A stretch of 64,000 nt of DNA from Rana temporaria (lineage: Eukaryota; Chordata; Amphibia; Anura; Ranidae), in contig NC_053494.1 in assembly GCF_905171775.1 (NCBI RefSeq), forward strand, positions 135,534,997-135,598,996, in the 5' to 3' direction. Positions 1 through 10,600 of the stretch are shown piece by piece. A model generated the notes under the pieces. The model was not told where the DNA came from, ran no database searches, and was given only the letters and a program-made list of their open reading frames with translations. Position numbers and translations under genes: made by a program. Position 1 is the stretch's first letter. The number at the start of each line of letters is the position of its first letter.

Positions 1-220
1 TTTTCAAAATTGTTTATTTTTGTTTATAGCGCAAAAACTAAAAAACAAAGAGGTGATCAAATACCACCAAAAGAAAGCTCTATTTGTGGGAAAAAAAGGA
101 CGCCAATTTTGTTTGGGAGCCACGTTGCACGACCGCGCAATTGTCAGTTAAAGCGACGCAGTGCCGAATCGCAAAAGTGCTCTGGTCTTTGACCAGCAAT
201 ATGGTTCGGGGGTTAAGTGG
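1..220 (+). mobile_element. Right end of a TTAA-flanked non-autonomous DNA transposon
   Basis: The segment closely matches the right part of the complete copy at 51951-52889: a T-rich stretch, 'gtttatagcgcaaaaa', 'accaccaaaagaaagctc', 'ttgcacgaccgcgcaattg', then a terminus reading '..aagtgg' followed by TTAA (221-224). The left part lies outside the window. TTAA targets are typical of piggyBac and Kolobok elements; which superfamily mobilised this one is not visible. The small ORF at 10-192 is a by-product of the repeat. Confidence 0.75.
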
Positions 221-224
221 TTAA

Positions 225-742
225 ATATATACACAAAAACCTAAAGCACAACTCCAGGCAGATTTTCTAAAATGTAAAGAAACCACAGCAAATAAAAAAA
301 TACTCACCTTTAATCTAAAGCTGTCCCCTGTAGTACTTCTTTGTTTTCAGATGTTTTCAGTCTTCAGGATTGAATAACACCTAGTGTGGCTGAACCTGGA
401 AGATTTAGATGATACTGTTAGTGATGAGAGTGGTGCTGACGTGATGATGTTGGGAAAAAAATTTGGGAAGAGCTGGGAAAAAATCGTAACAAGAGGATCC
501 TGTGAGTCATGTGACCAGCTTGAAGACTTCCCATGTGGCAGTCATTTGTGCTCTATATATATATGCTGCTTCTGCTGCCTCTTTATCAGTGCTGTCAATC
601 ATTGATCCTAAAGCTGACAACATAAGATGATTGTTACCCAATATGGATGAATTTATGTCTATGGACAACACCAGACATCCATGTCTAGGGAATTTATAAA
701 TCCTCACTCCCATTAAAAAAAAAATTGATACCGGTCACAAAC
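225..742. other. Unassigned intergenic sequence
   Basis: AT-rich sequence with a short 'atatatat' run near 557. The ORFs on either strand (for example 384-605) are short and match nothing I recognise. No inverted repeat or TSD pair seen. Confidence 0.4.
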
Positions 743-1085
743 TATGGTGAACGGGAGTGAACCACAACTGCGGTTAAGGAAAGATCTCAATGCACCTCTC
801 TATGTTATGTGAAATTTCAGTACTGGACCCCAGGCGTCACTCCAATCAGAGAACAGGAGTTTGGGGGTTCACTACATCATCTCTCTCACACATAGGAATT
901 AGTTGAGCTATTAGGGGTGGAGGTCCTCCAACCTCTAGTCTTTGAAAGATTCCAATGAACGTGAACAAGCACAACTGCATTTAAGATTCCAATGCACTTC
1001 TCTATGCAAGTGATTATCAGTACCAGACCCCAGGTGTCACTCCCATCTGAGAACAGGAGTTTGGGGGTTCTCTACATCATATCAC
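743..1085 (+). repeat. Imperfect tandem duplication, about 215-bp unit
   Basis: Two units are visible. Both carry 'gtgaaccacaactg'/'gtgaacaagcacaactg', 'aatgcac(c/t)tctctatg', 'ccaggcgtcactcc'/'ccaggtgtcactccc' and 'gagaacaggagtttgggggtt' ending in 'ctacatcat'. The second unit starts near 959. The copies are clearly diverged, so the duplication is old. Unit identity unknown. Confidence 0.6.
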
Positions 1086-2989
1086 TTAGCATAAAGCAAT
1101 GCATTGGGCCACTAAGGGAGCAGGTATAAAAATATCTTCGACCCTTAGCATAAAAAAGTTAGAGCGAACATGTTCAATATTTTAGGGCGGAAGCCCGTAT
1201 ACATTTAACAACACATGTCAAGCACGTAGCATATGAGAATGCTGTATGCAACTAGTATTTGCGTTGGAGAGGCAATTATAGCTCAGATGGTTTCAGAGTG
1301 TAAGTCCCTTTAAGATATTGCAGAGCTGTCAGCTGAAGACCCACTAAGTAAACTCAAGCAGCAGGATACTATTAATTATACCAGATTCTAATACAGTACT
1401 TTGTAACGGGTATATAGGAATTGAGTAATTCTACATCAGTAGTAGTACTTATCCGTTTGCAGGGATGAGTGTTCCAGTAAGGTAGAAGCAGCCTTTGGGA
1501 TTGTGTGATGCAGGGTCTCCTGAAGGAAGATCTGTTTAAGGTGTCCCAGCAATGGCAATCTGGAATAGCTTGAATGAGGTAGGGATCCAGCATGGCATGG
1601 TATGCAACTTAGGGATTGCTGGTGTCAGTAGTTCTGTAGGGTGGCCGGCTACAGCTGACAATAATAGAACAGTGTGCAGTCTGCACTCTGTTCTGTTTAT
1701 ATGTGCGAGGCAGGTGTAGTGCATAAGCACTAATTCAACTCGCACTTCCGCGTTCCACGCTGGAACGCACGCGTTGCGCCGGGTGATGACATCATCGCGC
1801 GGTTGCCGTATGCGTTCCAGCGTGGAACGCAATACGACGACCAGTGCCAGTGCCAGTGCCAGATGGCCTACCTCTTGTATTCGAAAACTGCACACCACTG
1901 CTTAAACAAAATCTCTCAAATGTATTAAATAATAGGGAAAGCTACATCTAAAACTCAATTGAGTGAAGAAAAAAATAAGAAAAAAATGGATTAAATGACT
2001 CCTTTAAATAAACATAATTAATTTCATTTCCCAGAGCCAGCGGGCCTTGGAATTTAACAGTAACCCGATCAGAAGCTTCACACAGTCCTGCCGGTTATCT
2101 AATTATCCCAGAGCATACCATCTCCTCTGCCAGAAATATAAAGTCAGTCTAGGCTGCTGAAAAAGGATAAGAGGTCCTGTTTGTTCCAACTATGGAAGCT
2201 GGACTCATTAACCTCTTAACTGCTGCATGACCTTTGAAGAACAAGAATATTGTAACCTTCAGTTTCTTTTCAGTCATATGTTCTCTTCTTGCCTTTGCCT
2301 TTTTTGTACTTTTCTATTTTTTTTTTATAACATTTATTGTGTAAAACTAATGATATTCTTTTTTTAAAAGATTGTAACCGTCTTGTTCAAAGAATGTTTT
2401 GAAGTCAAGCTTGGAGGACAATTCTTTCATCTGTAGGTCAAGCAGTTCTAGCTTTCAAATGATTAGTTTCTGTTAAAAGCAGAGAAAAAAGTAATACATA
2501 TCATGAAAATAACACAGAAGCAATGAAGTGAAAATGTCAAGTTGGAAAAATAGTAGAAATTAATGGATTTGCATCTAACTACCATTTTCTTTAGATGGTC
2601 AGTCAATTAAAAAATGAATTTCATTTTTCATTACTGTTGGTGAATTAAAGCATCCCCTGGTATATCGTTTGGGAACTTTGATGTAAAGATCATTGCTCTT
2701 GAATTCTAAGGTCTACACACCTAACACAGATTTTCCAATCATTCTGCTAGAGTTTGACTTTATTTTATGTTATGAAGAATGCAACAGAGGGAAGTGAAAA
2801 CCAAAAGTGAGACCAAAATCAGATCTTCTGCCCTGACATATAGGCCTGTGCTGTGTGGCAGGGTTGTGTAAATATCAGAACTGCATAGACATGACAAGAA
2901 AATCTTAAAAGAAACCTTTACTAGCTTTGGGTTCTGTCACTTGTCTTCAGAGATGATTTTGAGTTTATTTGGTTCTGAAACTGATTTGT
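1086..2989. other. Unassigned intergenic sequence with a GC-rich hairpin near 1750-1830
   Basis: Most of this stretch has no recognisable feature. At about 1759-1777 and 1812-1830 the motif 'gcgttccacgctggaacgc' / 'gcgttccagcgtggaacgc' occurs twice; each copy is itself a near-palindrome, and a 'cagtgcc' triplication follows at about 1841-1860. This looks like the GC-rich end of an unidentified repeat. The 120-codon minus ORF at 1536-1898 lies inside it and has no recognisable domain. Confidence 0.4.
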
Positions 2990-3339
2990 TCATAATTGTT
3001 CATACTTAAGACTTGCAGCACACAGGTGCGAATTCACAAGGAACCCAACACGTGGGCTATTATTGGGGAATTCGGAAGGGTGGTAATAGGACACAACACA
3101 AAGGAATTGCATGCAGGGCAACAATGTATCACTGCAGATAAAGCGTTCTTCAGAAAAGGAGAAATGGTCCACAGAACAAACAGAAGGCACAGCACAAAAG
3201 TGTGATTCTCAGGGTGGCAATCTGGAACAACAAATGGGGGACAGTCCACAGGGCAAACGGAAGCACAGCAATAGGGAGTGATCCTCGGGAAGACAATATG
3301 GGACAGCAAAAGGGGAGTTCACAGGACAAACAGAAGGCA

Positions 3340-3480
3340 CTGCAGGGATTAAGTCCTTGGCACACAGGACAGAGCATAATTGGAACAGCTGGGGTTAAGT
3401 CCTTGGCACACAAGGCAGAGCACAGTTGGCACAGCTGGGGTAAGTCCTTGGCCCACAGAGCAGGAAGGACAGGGCAATCC
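3340..3480 (+). repeat. Minisatellite, about 47-bp unit, three copies
   Basis: Three successive units begin near 'taagtccttggcacaca' and end near 'cagctgggg'. The surrounding 2990-3660 carries looser repeats of 'cacagggcaaacgga' and 'acagaaggca', suggesting a longer, decayed array. The overlapping ORFs on both strands are repeat by-products. Confidence 0.6.
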
Positions 3481-3737
3481 CTGGAGCATTCAGGCCACAC
3501 AACAGAGAGGGCCCCTAGCAGATGGCTCCTGCAGAAAATGGGTCTATAAATTTGGAAAAAGGGAAGTTCCAGTGTCTGGAGAGCAGCACAGACAATATGG
3601 AACTATATGTCCTAGCAGTTCCAGGATCAAGAAAGTAGCATATCGTCCATACTGAAGGAAGTACTAAGGTGTTGCAATACTTCCTTTTGATGAAGTGGTC
3701 AGTAATCATGAATATACAGTATAAATTTGTATATAAT

Positions 3738-3939
3738 CAGGGCTTTTTTCAGGGGGAACTTGGTGGCACTCAGTTCCACCACCTCTGGCTCAGACCCTTT
3801 GGTTCCTGCTCACAACAATCACTTGTAAACACAGAAATCCTGTTTCTGTGTTTACAAGTGACAGCTCTGCACTCTGTGTGTAACCCCCCTCTGAACTCTG
3901 TATGTAATGCAATCCTATTGTTTGAGAAAAAAAGCCCTG
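3738..3939. mobile_element. 202-bp hAT-like MITE
   Basis: The terminal inverted repeats read 'cagggctttttt' at the left and 'aaaaaagccctg' at the right. Flanking 8-mers 'tatataat' (3730-3737) and 'tataaaat' (3940-3947) differ at one base, which fits a slightly decayed 8-bp hAT duplication. Near the middle, a 20-bp segment around 3820-3840 is followed by its reverse complement, giving a strong hairpin. No coding capacity. Confidence 0.7.
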
Positions 3940-4408
3940 TATAAAATATATTATTTTCTATTTCCACTGTGGAAATAGAAGTAAAGAGCACATAGGGTTC
4001 TTACAAATGCAGAGTGAGGGGCTCCAGAAGATTCAGAAGGTTCTGAGCAGAGAAGACTGGCTTTTCAGTTTTCTCTGGGTTTTATACTTCTTGAATTGAG
4101 TTCTGGTATCCAAAGGTTTCAAAGAGTCTTAGGTGGGACAAAGTCTTTAACCCAATGTCCAGGTCTTAATGGGAACTGGTAGGCTGTGTGTGCAGGTGCA
4201 CACAGCCTATGCAATCATAGCAGGGGCGTATCATGAAATTAGGTGGGCCTGTGTGCAAGATAAAAAATGGGCCCTAGTCACAAATAAATACAAAAACATG
4301 CATCGCGAGTAGCGCTCTGTGGCGAAATGTGAGCATGGCTTAAAGTGCGCTTAAATATTGGGCATGGCTTAAATGGATGTGGTCTAATAGAGTCTGAGAT
4401 GACTTACT

Positions 4409-4857
4409 TGTGAGGAACTATGAAACAGACGGAGACAGAAAATGCAGTAAAAATCACACCTTTTAATAAAATGGTAAAAATGGTACAACTGGTAAATGTA
4501 GTTCAGGGTTCGGTAGCCAAATCGGTTAATCAGAACAAGCCAGGAAATCGGGGAGTCAGAGATCAGCGTAGTCAGAGGCAGCAGACAGGATCAGGAACCA
4601 GAAGGGATGTCAGCCAGGCAAGTCTTCAACAGGAACACAGCAGAGAATCTCTAGATATGTTTGACCAAGACGAAGGCAATTGATGAAATAAACCAGGCAG
4701 TTTAAATAGCCAGGAGGGGCTGGCTGTGGGCTCGACTGACGAGCAGGAGGTGATCAAAAAGGTGAGCCACTGTGGAATGATGAGTTCCTGCAATTAACCG
4801 ACAGCTGAGCAAGTACCTGAGCACAGAAAAGGAAGGGCTGAGAGCCCAGCCTTGACA
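4409..4857 (-). mobile_element. Probable solo LTR
   Basis: Read on the minus strand, the segment begins TGTCAAGG and ends CCTCACA, the TG...CA form of an LTR. It has a TATA-like 'TATTTAAA' (about 4701-4708 on the plus strand) and an ATTAAA polyadenylation-type hexamer downstream (near 4462). Flanking 5-mers are ttact (4404-4408) and ttacg (4858-4862), 4 of 5 matching. No second LTR or internal region is present, as expected after LTR-LTR recombination. The 87-codon ORF inside is not credible as a gene. Family not recognised. Confidence 0.55.
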
Positions 4858-4862
4858 TTACG

Positions 4863-4965
4863 CAGTGGTCCCCAACCTTTTTGGCACCAGGGACAGCTTT
4901 TGGTGTAGCCTTTTTTCAGGACCCATTGGGGGGGGAGTGACGTTTTTGGGGAAGTCCTCCCTTTA
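4863..4965 (+). mobile_element. Terminal fragment of another hAT-like repeat
   Basis: The sequence starts 'cagtggtccccaacc' followed by 'tttttggcaccaggga', a terminus typical of hAT-group repeats. No matching inverted terminus was found downstream, so this is one end only. Confidence 0.4.
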
Positions 4966-5295
4966 GTCATGGCCCCCCATTACAGTCCTCTCTTTAGTCA
5001 TTGCCCCCATCACAGTCTTCCCTGCAGTTATGGCCCCGATCACAGTCCTCCCTTCAGTCATTGCCCCCATCATAGTCTTCCCTGCAGTCATGGCCCCCAT
5101 CACAGTCCTCCCTTCAGTTTTTCCCCCATCACAGTCCTCCCTTCAGTCATGGGCCCCCATCACAGTCCTCCCTTCAGTCATGGGCCCCCATCACAGTCCT
5201 CCCTTCAGTCATGCCCCCCATCCCAGGCCCCCCTGCAGTCGTGCACCCACCCTTTCTCCCCTCCAATCACAGTCCTCCCTGCAGTCATGCACCCC
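4966..5295 (+). repeat. Minisatellite, about 30-bp unit
   Basis: About ten units of the form 'tcatggcccccatcacag' plus 'tcctcccttcag', with variants in each unit. Reading frames stay open through it because the unit length is near a multiple of three (for example 4969-5379); these ORFs are low-complexity by-products. Confidence 0.8.
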
Positions 5296-5514
5296 CCCAT
5301 GCAATCGCTTGTTAATATAAGTTTGGCAGCTCTCACTCTCTGTCACGATCTGCAGCCGTCCCGCCCCCTGCCTTGCTAATAGGCAGACATCGGCGGCCAC
5401 TAAGGAGAAATTACAGAATACACACAGGACACACAGGCTGCTAACTATACCACGGTCCCTGACTTACTGTACATTATGCAGAATGCAGTAATGTTAAATA
5501 AGAAATGTACAGTG

Positions 5515-5659
5515 CAGAGTGTACGGAGGTGGGTAGTATGTGCAGGAGAGGGGTGTGGGGTGTATGGCGGTGGGTAGTATGTGCAGGAGAGGGGTGTGGA
5601 GTGTATGGCAGTGGGTAGTATGTGCTTGAGAGGAGTGTGGAGTGTTTTGGTGTGAGTAG
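5515..5659 (+). repeat. Minisatellite, about 45-bp unit (left part)
   Basis: Units contain 'gtgggtagtatgtgcagg' and 'gtgtggagtgtatggc'. The array resumes at 6196 after interruption by a hAT-like element. Confidence 0.75.
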
Positions 5660-6195
5660 CAGTGGCGGCTGGTGCATAACATTTTTGGGGGGGCGCAAAC
5701 AAACTGAAAAAAAACCCCATCAATTGCAGCCTTAATGTGCTCGTCAAACGCAGCTACTGTGCCCATCAATTGTCTCCACTGTACCATAAAACGCAGCCAC
5801 TGTGCCCATCAATTGCCGCCAGATTGCCCCATCAAATGCCGCCATTTTTCCCACTCAAATACAGCCAGTTTCCCCATCAAATTATGCCAGTTTGCCACCT
5901 AAAATGATGCCAGTTTGCCCCCTCAAATGATGAAAGTTTGCCCCCTCTAATGCAGCCAGTTTCCCCATCAAATGCAGCCAGTTTGCCCCCTCAAATGCAG
6001 CCAGTTTGCCCCTCAAATGCAGCCAGTTTGCCCATTCAAATGCAGCCAGTTTTCCCCCTCAAATGATGCCAGTTTGCCCCCTCAAATACAGCCAGTTTGC
6101 CCCCTCAAATGATGCCAGTTTCCCCATCAAATACAGCCAGTTTGCCCCCTCAAATGATGCCAGTTTTCCCGCTCCCTATGGATGCACCACCACTG
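5660..6195. mobile_element. hAT-like non-autonomous element with internal minisatellite
   Basis: Termini are 'cagtggcggctggtgc' (from 5660) and 'gcaccaccactg' (to 6195). A perfect 8-bp duplication, gtgagtag, occurs at 5652-5659 and 6196-6203, inside one unit of the surrounding minisatellite. The interior opens with 'gggggggcgcaaacaaact', then repeats of 'cactgtgcccatcaattg', then an array of about 23-bp units 'cagccagtttgccccctcaaatg' (about 5838-6170). Related copies end at 55709 and lie at 62403-62606. No coding potential. Confidence 0.8.
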
Positions 6196-6345
6196 GTGAG
6201 TAGTATGTGCAGGAGAGGAGTGCAGAATGCATGGAGGTGGGTAGTATGTGCAGGAGAGAAGTGCGGAGGGTATGGAGGTGGGTAGAATGTGCAGGTGAGT
6301 AGTTCAGAGTGTACAGCGGTGGGTAGTATGTGCAGGACAGGTAGG
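6196..6345 (+). repeat. Minisatellite, about 45-bp unit (right part)
   Basis: Continuation of the array at 5515-5659 ('gtagtatgtgcaggagag' units), displaced by the hAT-like insertion between them. Confidence 0.7.
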
Positions 6346-6655
6346 GCAGTGGACAGTGTCAGTAGTTTTTTATTTTTACAATTTTTTTTCACAACTTCCA
6401 TTTTTAGCATTTATTTTTTCTAAATGCTTTTTTGGGGGCCTGTGGATGGTGTCAGTATAGCAATGGATAGTGCCATTAGGGAAGTGGGTGGTGTCAGTAG
6501 TATTTTATTTGTATTTATTTACAATTACATTTTTTCCACAATGCTTTTTTTTGGGGGGGGGGGGGCAGTGGAAAGTTTTGGTAGGGCAGGTGGGAGGCTG
6601 TTGTCAGTAGTTTATTATCTTATATTCATAAAAAAAAATCATATATTTTTAGGAG
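6346..6655 (+). repeat. Degenerate tandem repeat, about 120-bp unit
   Basis: Three diverged units contain 'gtgtcagtag' followed by a T/A-rich stretch ('ttttatttttacaatt') and a G-run ('tttttgggggg'). Homopolymer G at 6552-6566. No gene. Confidence 0.5.
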
Positions 6656-6910
6656 GAGGACACAGGGAACAGCCAGGGATAATCGGTGCGGCAAGAGGGA
6701 CAGCTGCAAGCACTGATCTCCCTGTATGGCATTTCAGCTCACAGCCGTGGGAGGGAGAGGAGGAGAAGCGGCTGTCAGCTCCTTCACTTAAGGCTATACA
6801 GAGAGATCGTTGCTTGCAGCTGTCTCTACCGCCACAATGATCATCCCTGACTGTCAACCAGGGATAATCAATGTGTGCAGTGTGGGGCGCAGTGGTTCCC
6901 CCAGGGCCGG

Positions 6911-7554
6911 TGCATTGCCATGAAATGTGATTTGCCATGAAATGTGATGGTCCGCCTCCATCACATCCCATTGGCTCACTCCTGTCACGTGACATATTTA
7001 AACGTCATCAGTCTCAGCTAGGCTATCATAGGGAGAGGATCTCCTCTCCCTATTATAGTTGAAGCTGCACGGAGATGGTATATACTGTTAGGAAGGAGAA
7101 GCCAGTGTGATATGCACAGCTCTGTGAGGAGCAGCCTGTGTTGCAGTGACTGCATTGCTGGTGTTAGAATGTATAGAAACAATGATCGCACACACATCTA
7201 TAGGCTGCCTCTCCCCTCCTCCTGCTCTCGGGCTGTGTGGCCAGCAGCACACACACACACCATGGGCAGCCTGTATAATGGAGCAGCCTCCCATCTGCCT
7301 GCCCCCCTCTCCTCTCTCTTAGCCCTTTGAAGAGATGCACGGGGGTTGACCTCCCTGGGTGCGCGAGTAAGCTACATTTACTACTACAGCTCCGTGCAGC
7401 TATTACAGGGGGAGGAGATCCTCTCCCTATGATAGCCAATAGCCTAGCTGAGACTCATGACGTGTCTATATGTCACATGACAGGAGTGAGCCAATGGGAT
7501 GTGATGGAGGCGGACCATCACATTTCATGGCAAATCGCATTTCATGGCAATGCA
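6911..7554. mobile_element. Inverted-repeat MITE with 4-bp CCGG duplication
   Basis: The ends are 'tgcattgccatgaaatg' and 'catttcatggcaatgca'. Long imperfect inverted arms run inwards, about 6911-7070 against 7400-7554, including 'cattggctcactcctgtcac' and its reverse complement. CCGG at 6907-6910 and 7555-7558 is a single CCGG in the intact host terminus, so it is the duplicated target. A 4-bp non-TTAA duplication is compatible with several cut-and-paste superfamilies; no assignment made. The central part holds an 'acacacacac' run. Confidence 0.7.
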
Positions 7555-7686
7555 CCGGACTGGCCAACCGGGATAGCGGGAAAATTCCCGGTAGGCCACC
7601 TGCTTTTGCCTGCTGTCACTGCCTGTCAGTCAAATATAATCAGCGGCGGGCCGCAGCCGCGATCGCCGCGGCCGCCGCTGTTTTCA

Positions 7687-10600
7687 CTTTAAAGTTTTAT
7701 TTTATTGATGAAGAAGTAAAAGCATACAAAGTATAAAGCACTCAGTACATATCATTTAAAAAGAAAAAAAACAAAACAAAAAAAAAAGAAACAGCGATCA
7801 ATAAATAATGAGGATACATTCCAAATTTCAGTGTACATCTTAAGTTAATCTAGCCTCATGAAGAGAGAGTAATAAAAATATAAATTAATGTCCCCGTAGG
7901 AGATCTCCTACCCATCTATGTGTAGCCAGAGTTAAAGAGGGACGAGGATCCAAAACAACGCTTTTCGTACAGAGTCTCAACCGACACCCCGTAAAGGGAG
8001 CATACTGTGTCGGATAAAAGGATAGCAAAACTTAATAACGATGAGAGACTTTTGTGACCCTAGATAACCTCGGTCCCCGCCCAAAATGTGGAGAGGAACT
8101 CTAGACCTCCTGACGCATCCTAAGGAACGTGTGAGTAGTAGGACCTCCCACTTCCCAACCAAACTCTCCCCCTCCCCCAGGGTATTCCCCCGAAAGTGTC
8201 GTCTATTAAACGACTAGTATAATTACTAAAACAAACATCTCGAAGCGTATATTGTACCAAAAGTATCATGACCGTAGGAGAAGGAAAGGAAGAAAAGAAG
8301 AAAGAGAAGAAATAAAAGTAAGGAAAGAGCCAATAAGAAAAGAGTTGATTGCCAGTAGTCCAATTAAGTACCTGAGGGGGTCAGAACCTGACCCGGTGAT
8401 AGGGAAACACCCACATGTCTGGCCCAAGGTTCCCATATGGCCTCAAAACTATCCCTGGTATTAGAGATAGAGCTGACCATTTTTTCCTGCGTCATGATCC
8501 ATGAAATCCTACCCTTAGCTGCTAAGAACGAGACCCTAGGTTGCTTCCAGGCTGCCGCTAGAGTGGTTTTAGCTCCTATGAGCATGAAAGCTATCAGTTT
8601 TTGTATGGGTTTGGAGACTCGTGGAATTTCGGAACCTAGCAGAGCGATATGCGGGGATTTCTCCACCTGTACTCCCGTAACTTTTCTAATAAGGCAAAAG
8701 ATTCTGTTCCAGAATCCCCTGATTCTGGGGCACTCCCACCAAACGTGAAGCATCGTGCCATGCGTTTGACAGTTGCGAAAGCATAATGGGGAAGACGTAG
8801 GAAACATCGCAGCCAATCTACTGGGTACCAGGTACCACCGCAGCAGAACCTTTATGTTAGCTTCAGCTAAGGAAGTATTCACTAGACCCTTGAAAGATTT
8901 CAAACCTACCTTGTGCCATCTATTCAGGTCCCAGGTCATCTGCAGATCCCTCTCCCATGCCTCCATGTATGAGAATTTTGTGGAAACCTCAGATAGAGCT
9001 CTATATAATATAGATATTCCCCCCTTGTGTTCCGTCATTTGTTTACACCAACTTTCGTAACTAGTAAGAGTTGCGTGCCTGAAATTGTCTGACCAGTGGG
9101 ATGAAACAAAGTTAAGAATTTGGGTGTGCCGGGCTCTTTCCGATAGCGGTAAATCAAGTGTCCTCACACAATGCTCCAGTGAAAGTGGGCCCGTGGCTGT
9201 CAAAAAGTCGCCTATTCTATAGATCCCCTTGTCCAGCCACCATTGGAAAGCTGAAATGTCCATCCCTATAGGAAACTGTGGATTGAGAAAGATCCGTGTC
9301 AAAGGCTTAGTCTCCGAGACCAAAGAAGGAAGGTGTCTCAGGCCATCCCAGAGTCTAAAAGATTGCGACAATGTAGGGGATAGTATCGAAGGTCTAGATT
9401 TTTGTGATGACCAAAAAAGGCTCTCTATTGAGAGGTTAGGGATCGCCAAACCTTCCATATCTATCCACTCTGGTTTTTCACATTCCGCAAAAATAGCAGA
9501 AAATTGTGCTAGTCTGGCTGCTTGGTAGTATTTAAACAGATTTGGTAGTCCAAGACCTCCTTGTGTTCTGAGCCCATAAAGGACATTTTGTGCCACTCTA
9601 TAGCCTTTGCCCTCCCAAATGAATTTCAGAATTTTACTCTGTAGTGAACGGAGTTGGTCTTTTTTAACCGCTATTGGTAGAGATCTGAACAAGTAGAGTA
9701 ACCTTGGTAGGAGGGTCATTTTGACTGCATTAACCCTACCTGTCCACGAAAGTTTGTGTCGAGCCCACGTCTGTAAGTCTAGCTCTAGTTTCCGAAATAT
9801 AGGTGGATAATTAGCCTGGTAGAGATGTTCAATTTTGGTTGTGAGGTTTATGCCTAAGTAACGAATGGATGATTCGGCCCACTGGAACTCATAATAGGGT
9901 TTCAAATGATTGATCACCGAGGGGTGGTTGGAGATGTTTAAGGCTTGAGATTTATTCCAATTCACCCGCAAACCCGAAATTTTCCCGAAGGACTCCAATA
10001 AGTTGCAAAGAATTGGAAGAGAGGTTGTCGGGGAGGAGATATACAGAAGAAGGTCGTCTGCAAAGAGAGCGCATTTATGGATTTGGGGGCCGCAAGATAC
10101 TCCTCTGATATCCGGATCCGACCTGATCGCAATAGCAAGTGTCTCAATCGCTATTGCGAAAATCAAGGGGGACAATGGACAGCCCTGTCTAGTACCTCTA
10201 GCAATACTAATGGAGCCCGAAAAAAAAACCTGTAATTTGACCCGTGCACTGGGTTCAGAGTATAAAGATTTCAACAACCCCCGGAATTGTTCTCCAAAAC
10301 CCCAGCGTCGCAGAGTCTCAAAGAGGTAATCCCACGTTACAGAGTCGAACGCCTTCCGGAGGTCTAAAGAAAGGAGGAGTCCTTCCTGCCGCGGGTTCCC
10401 ATCCCAGCCCGACTGAAGCAGAGAAATAATATCGATTGCTCGCCTCACCTGGTCAGGGCCCTGTCTACCAGGGACAAATCCAACCTGGTCCCTATGAATA
10501 TATTTTTTTATAAATGAATTTAACCTGTTGGCTAGTATCTTGGTCAATATTTTTAAGTCGTTATTGATTAGTGATATAGGTCTGTAATTTTCAACGAGCT

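Noticed and set aside
1536..1898. 120-codon minus ORF
   Set aside because: No domain, overlaps a GC-rich hairpin repeat, no supporting context.
4969..5379. 136-codon ORF rich in Pro, Ser and His
   Set aside because: Lies wholly in a 30-bp minisatellite whose unit length keeps the frame open.
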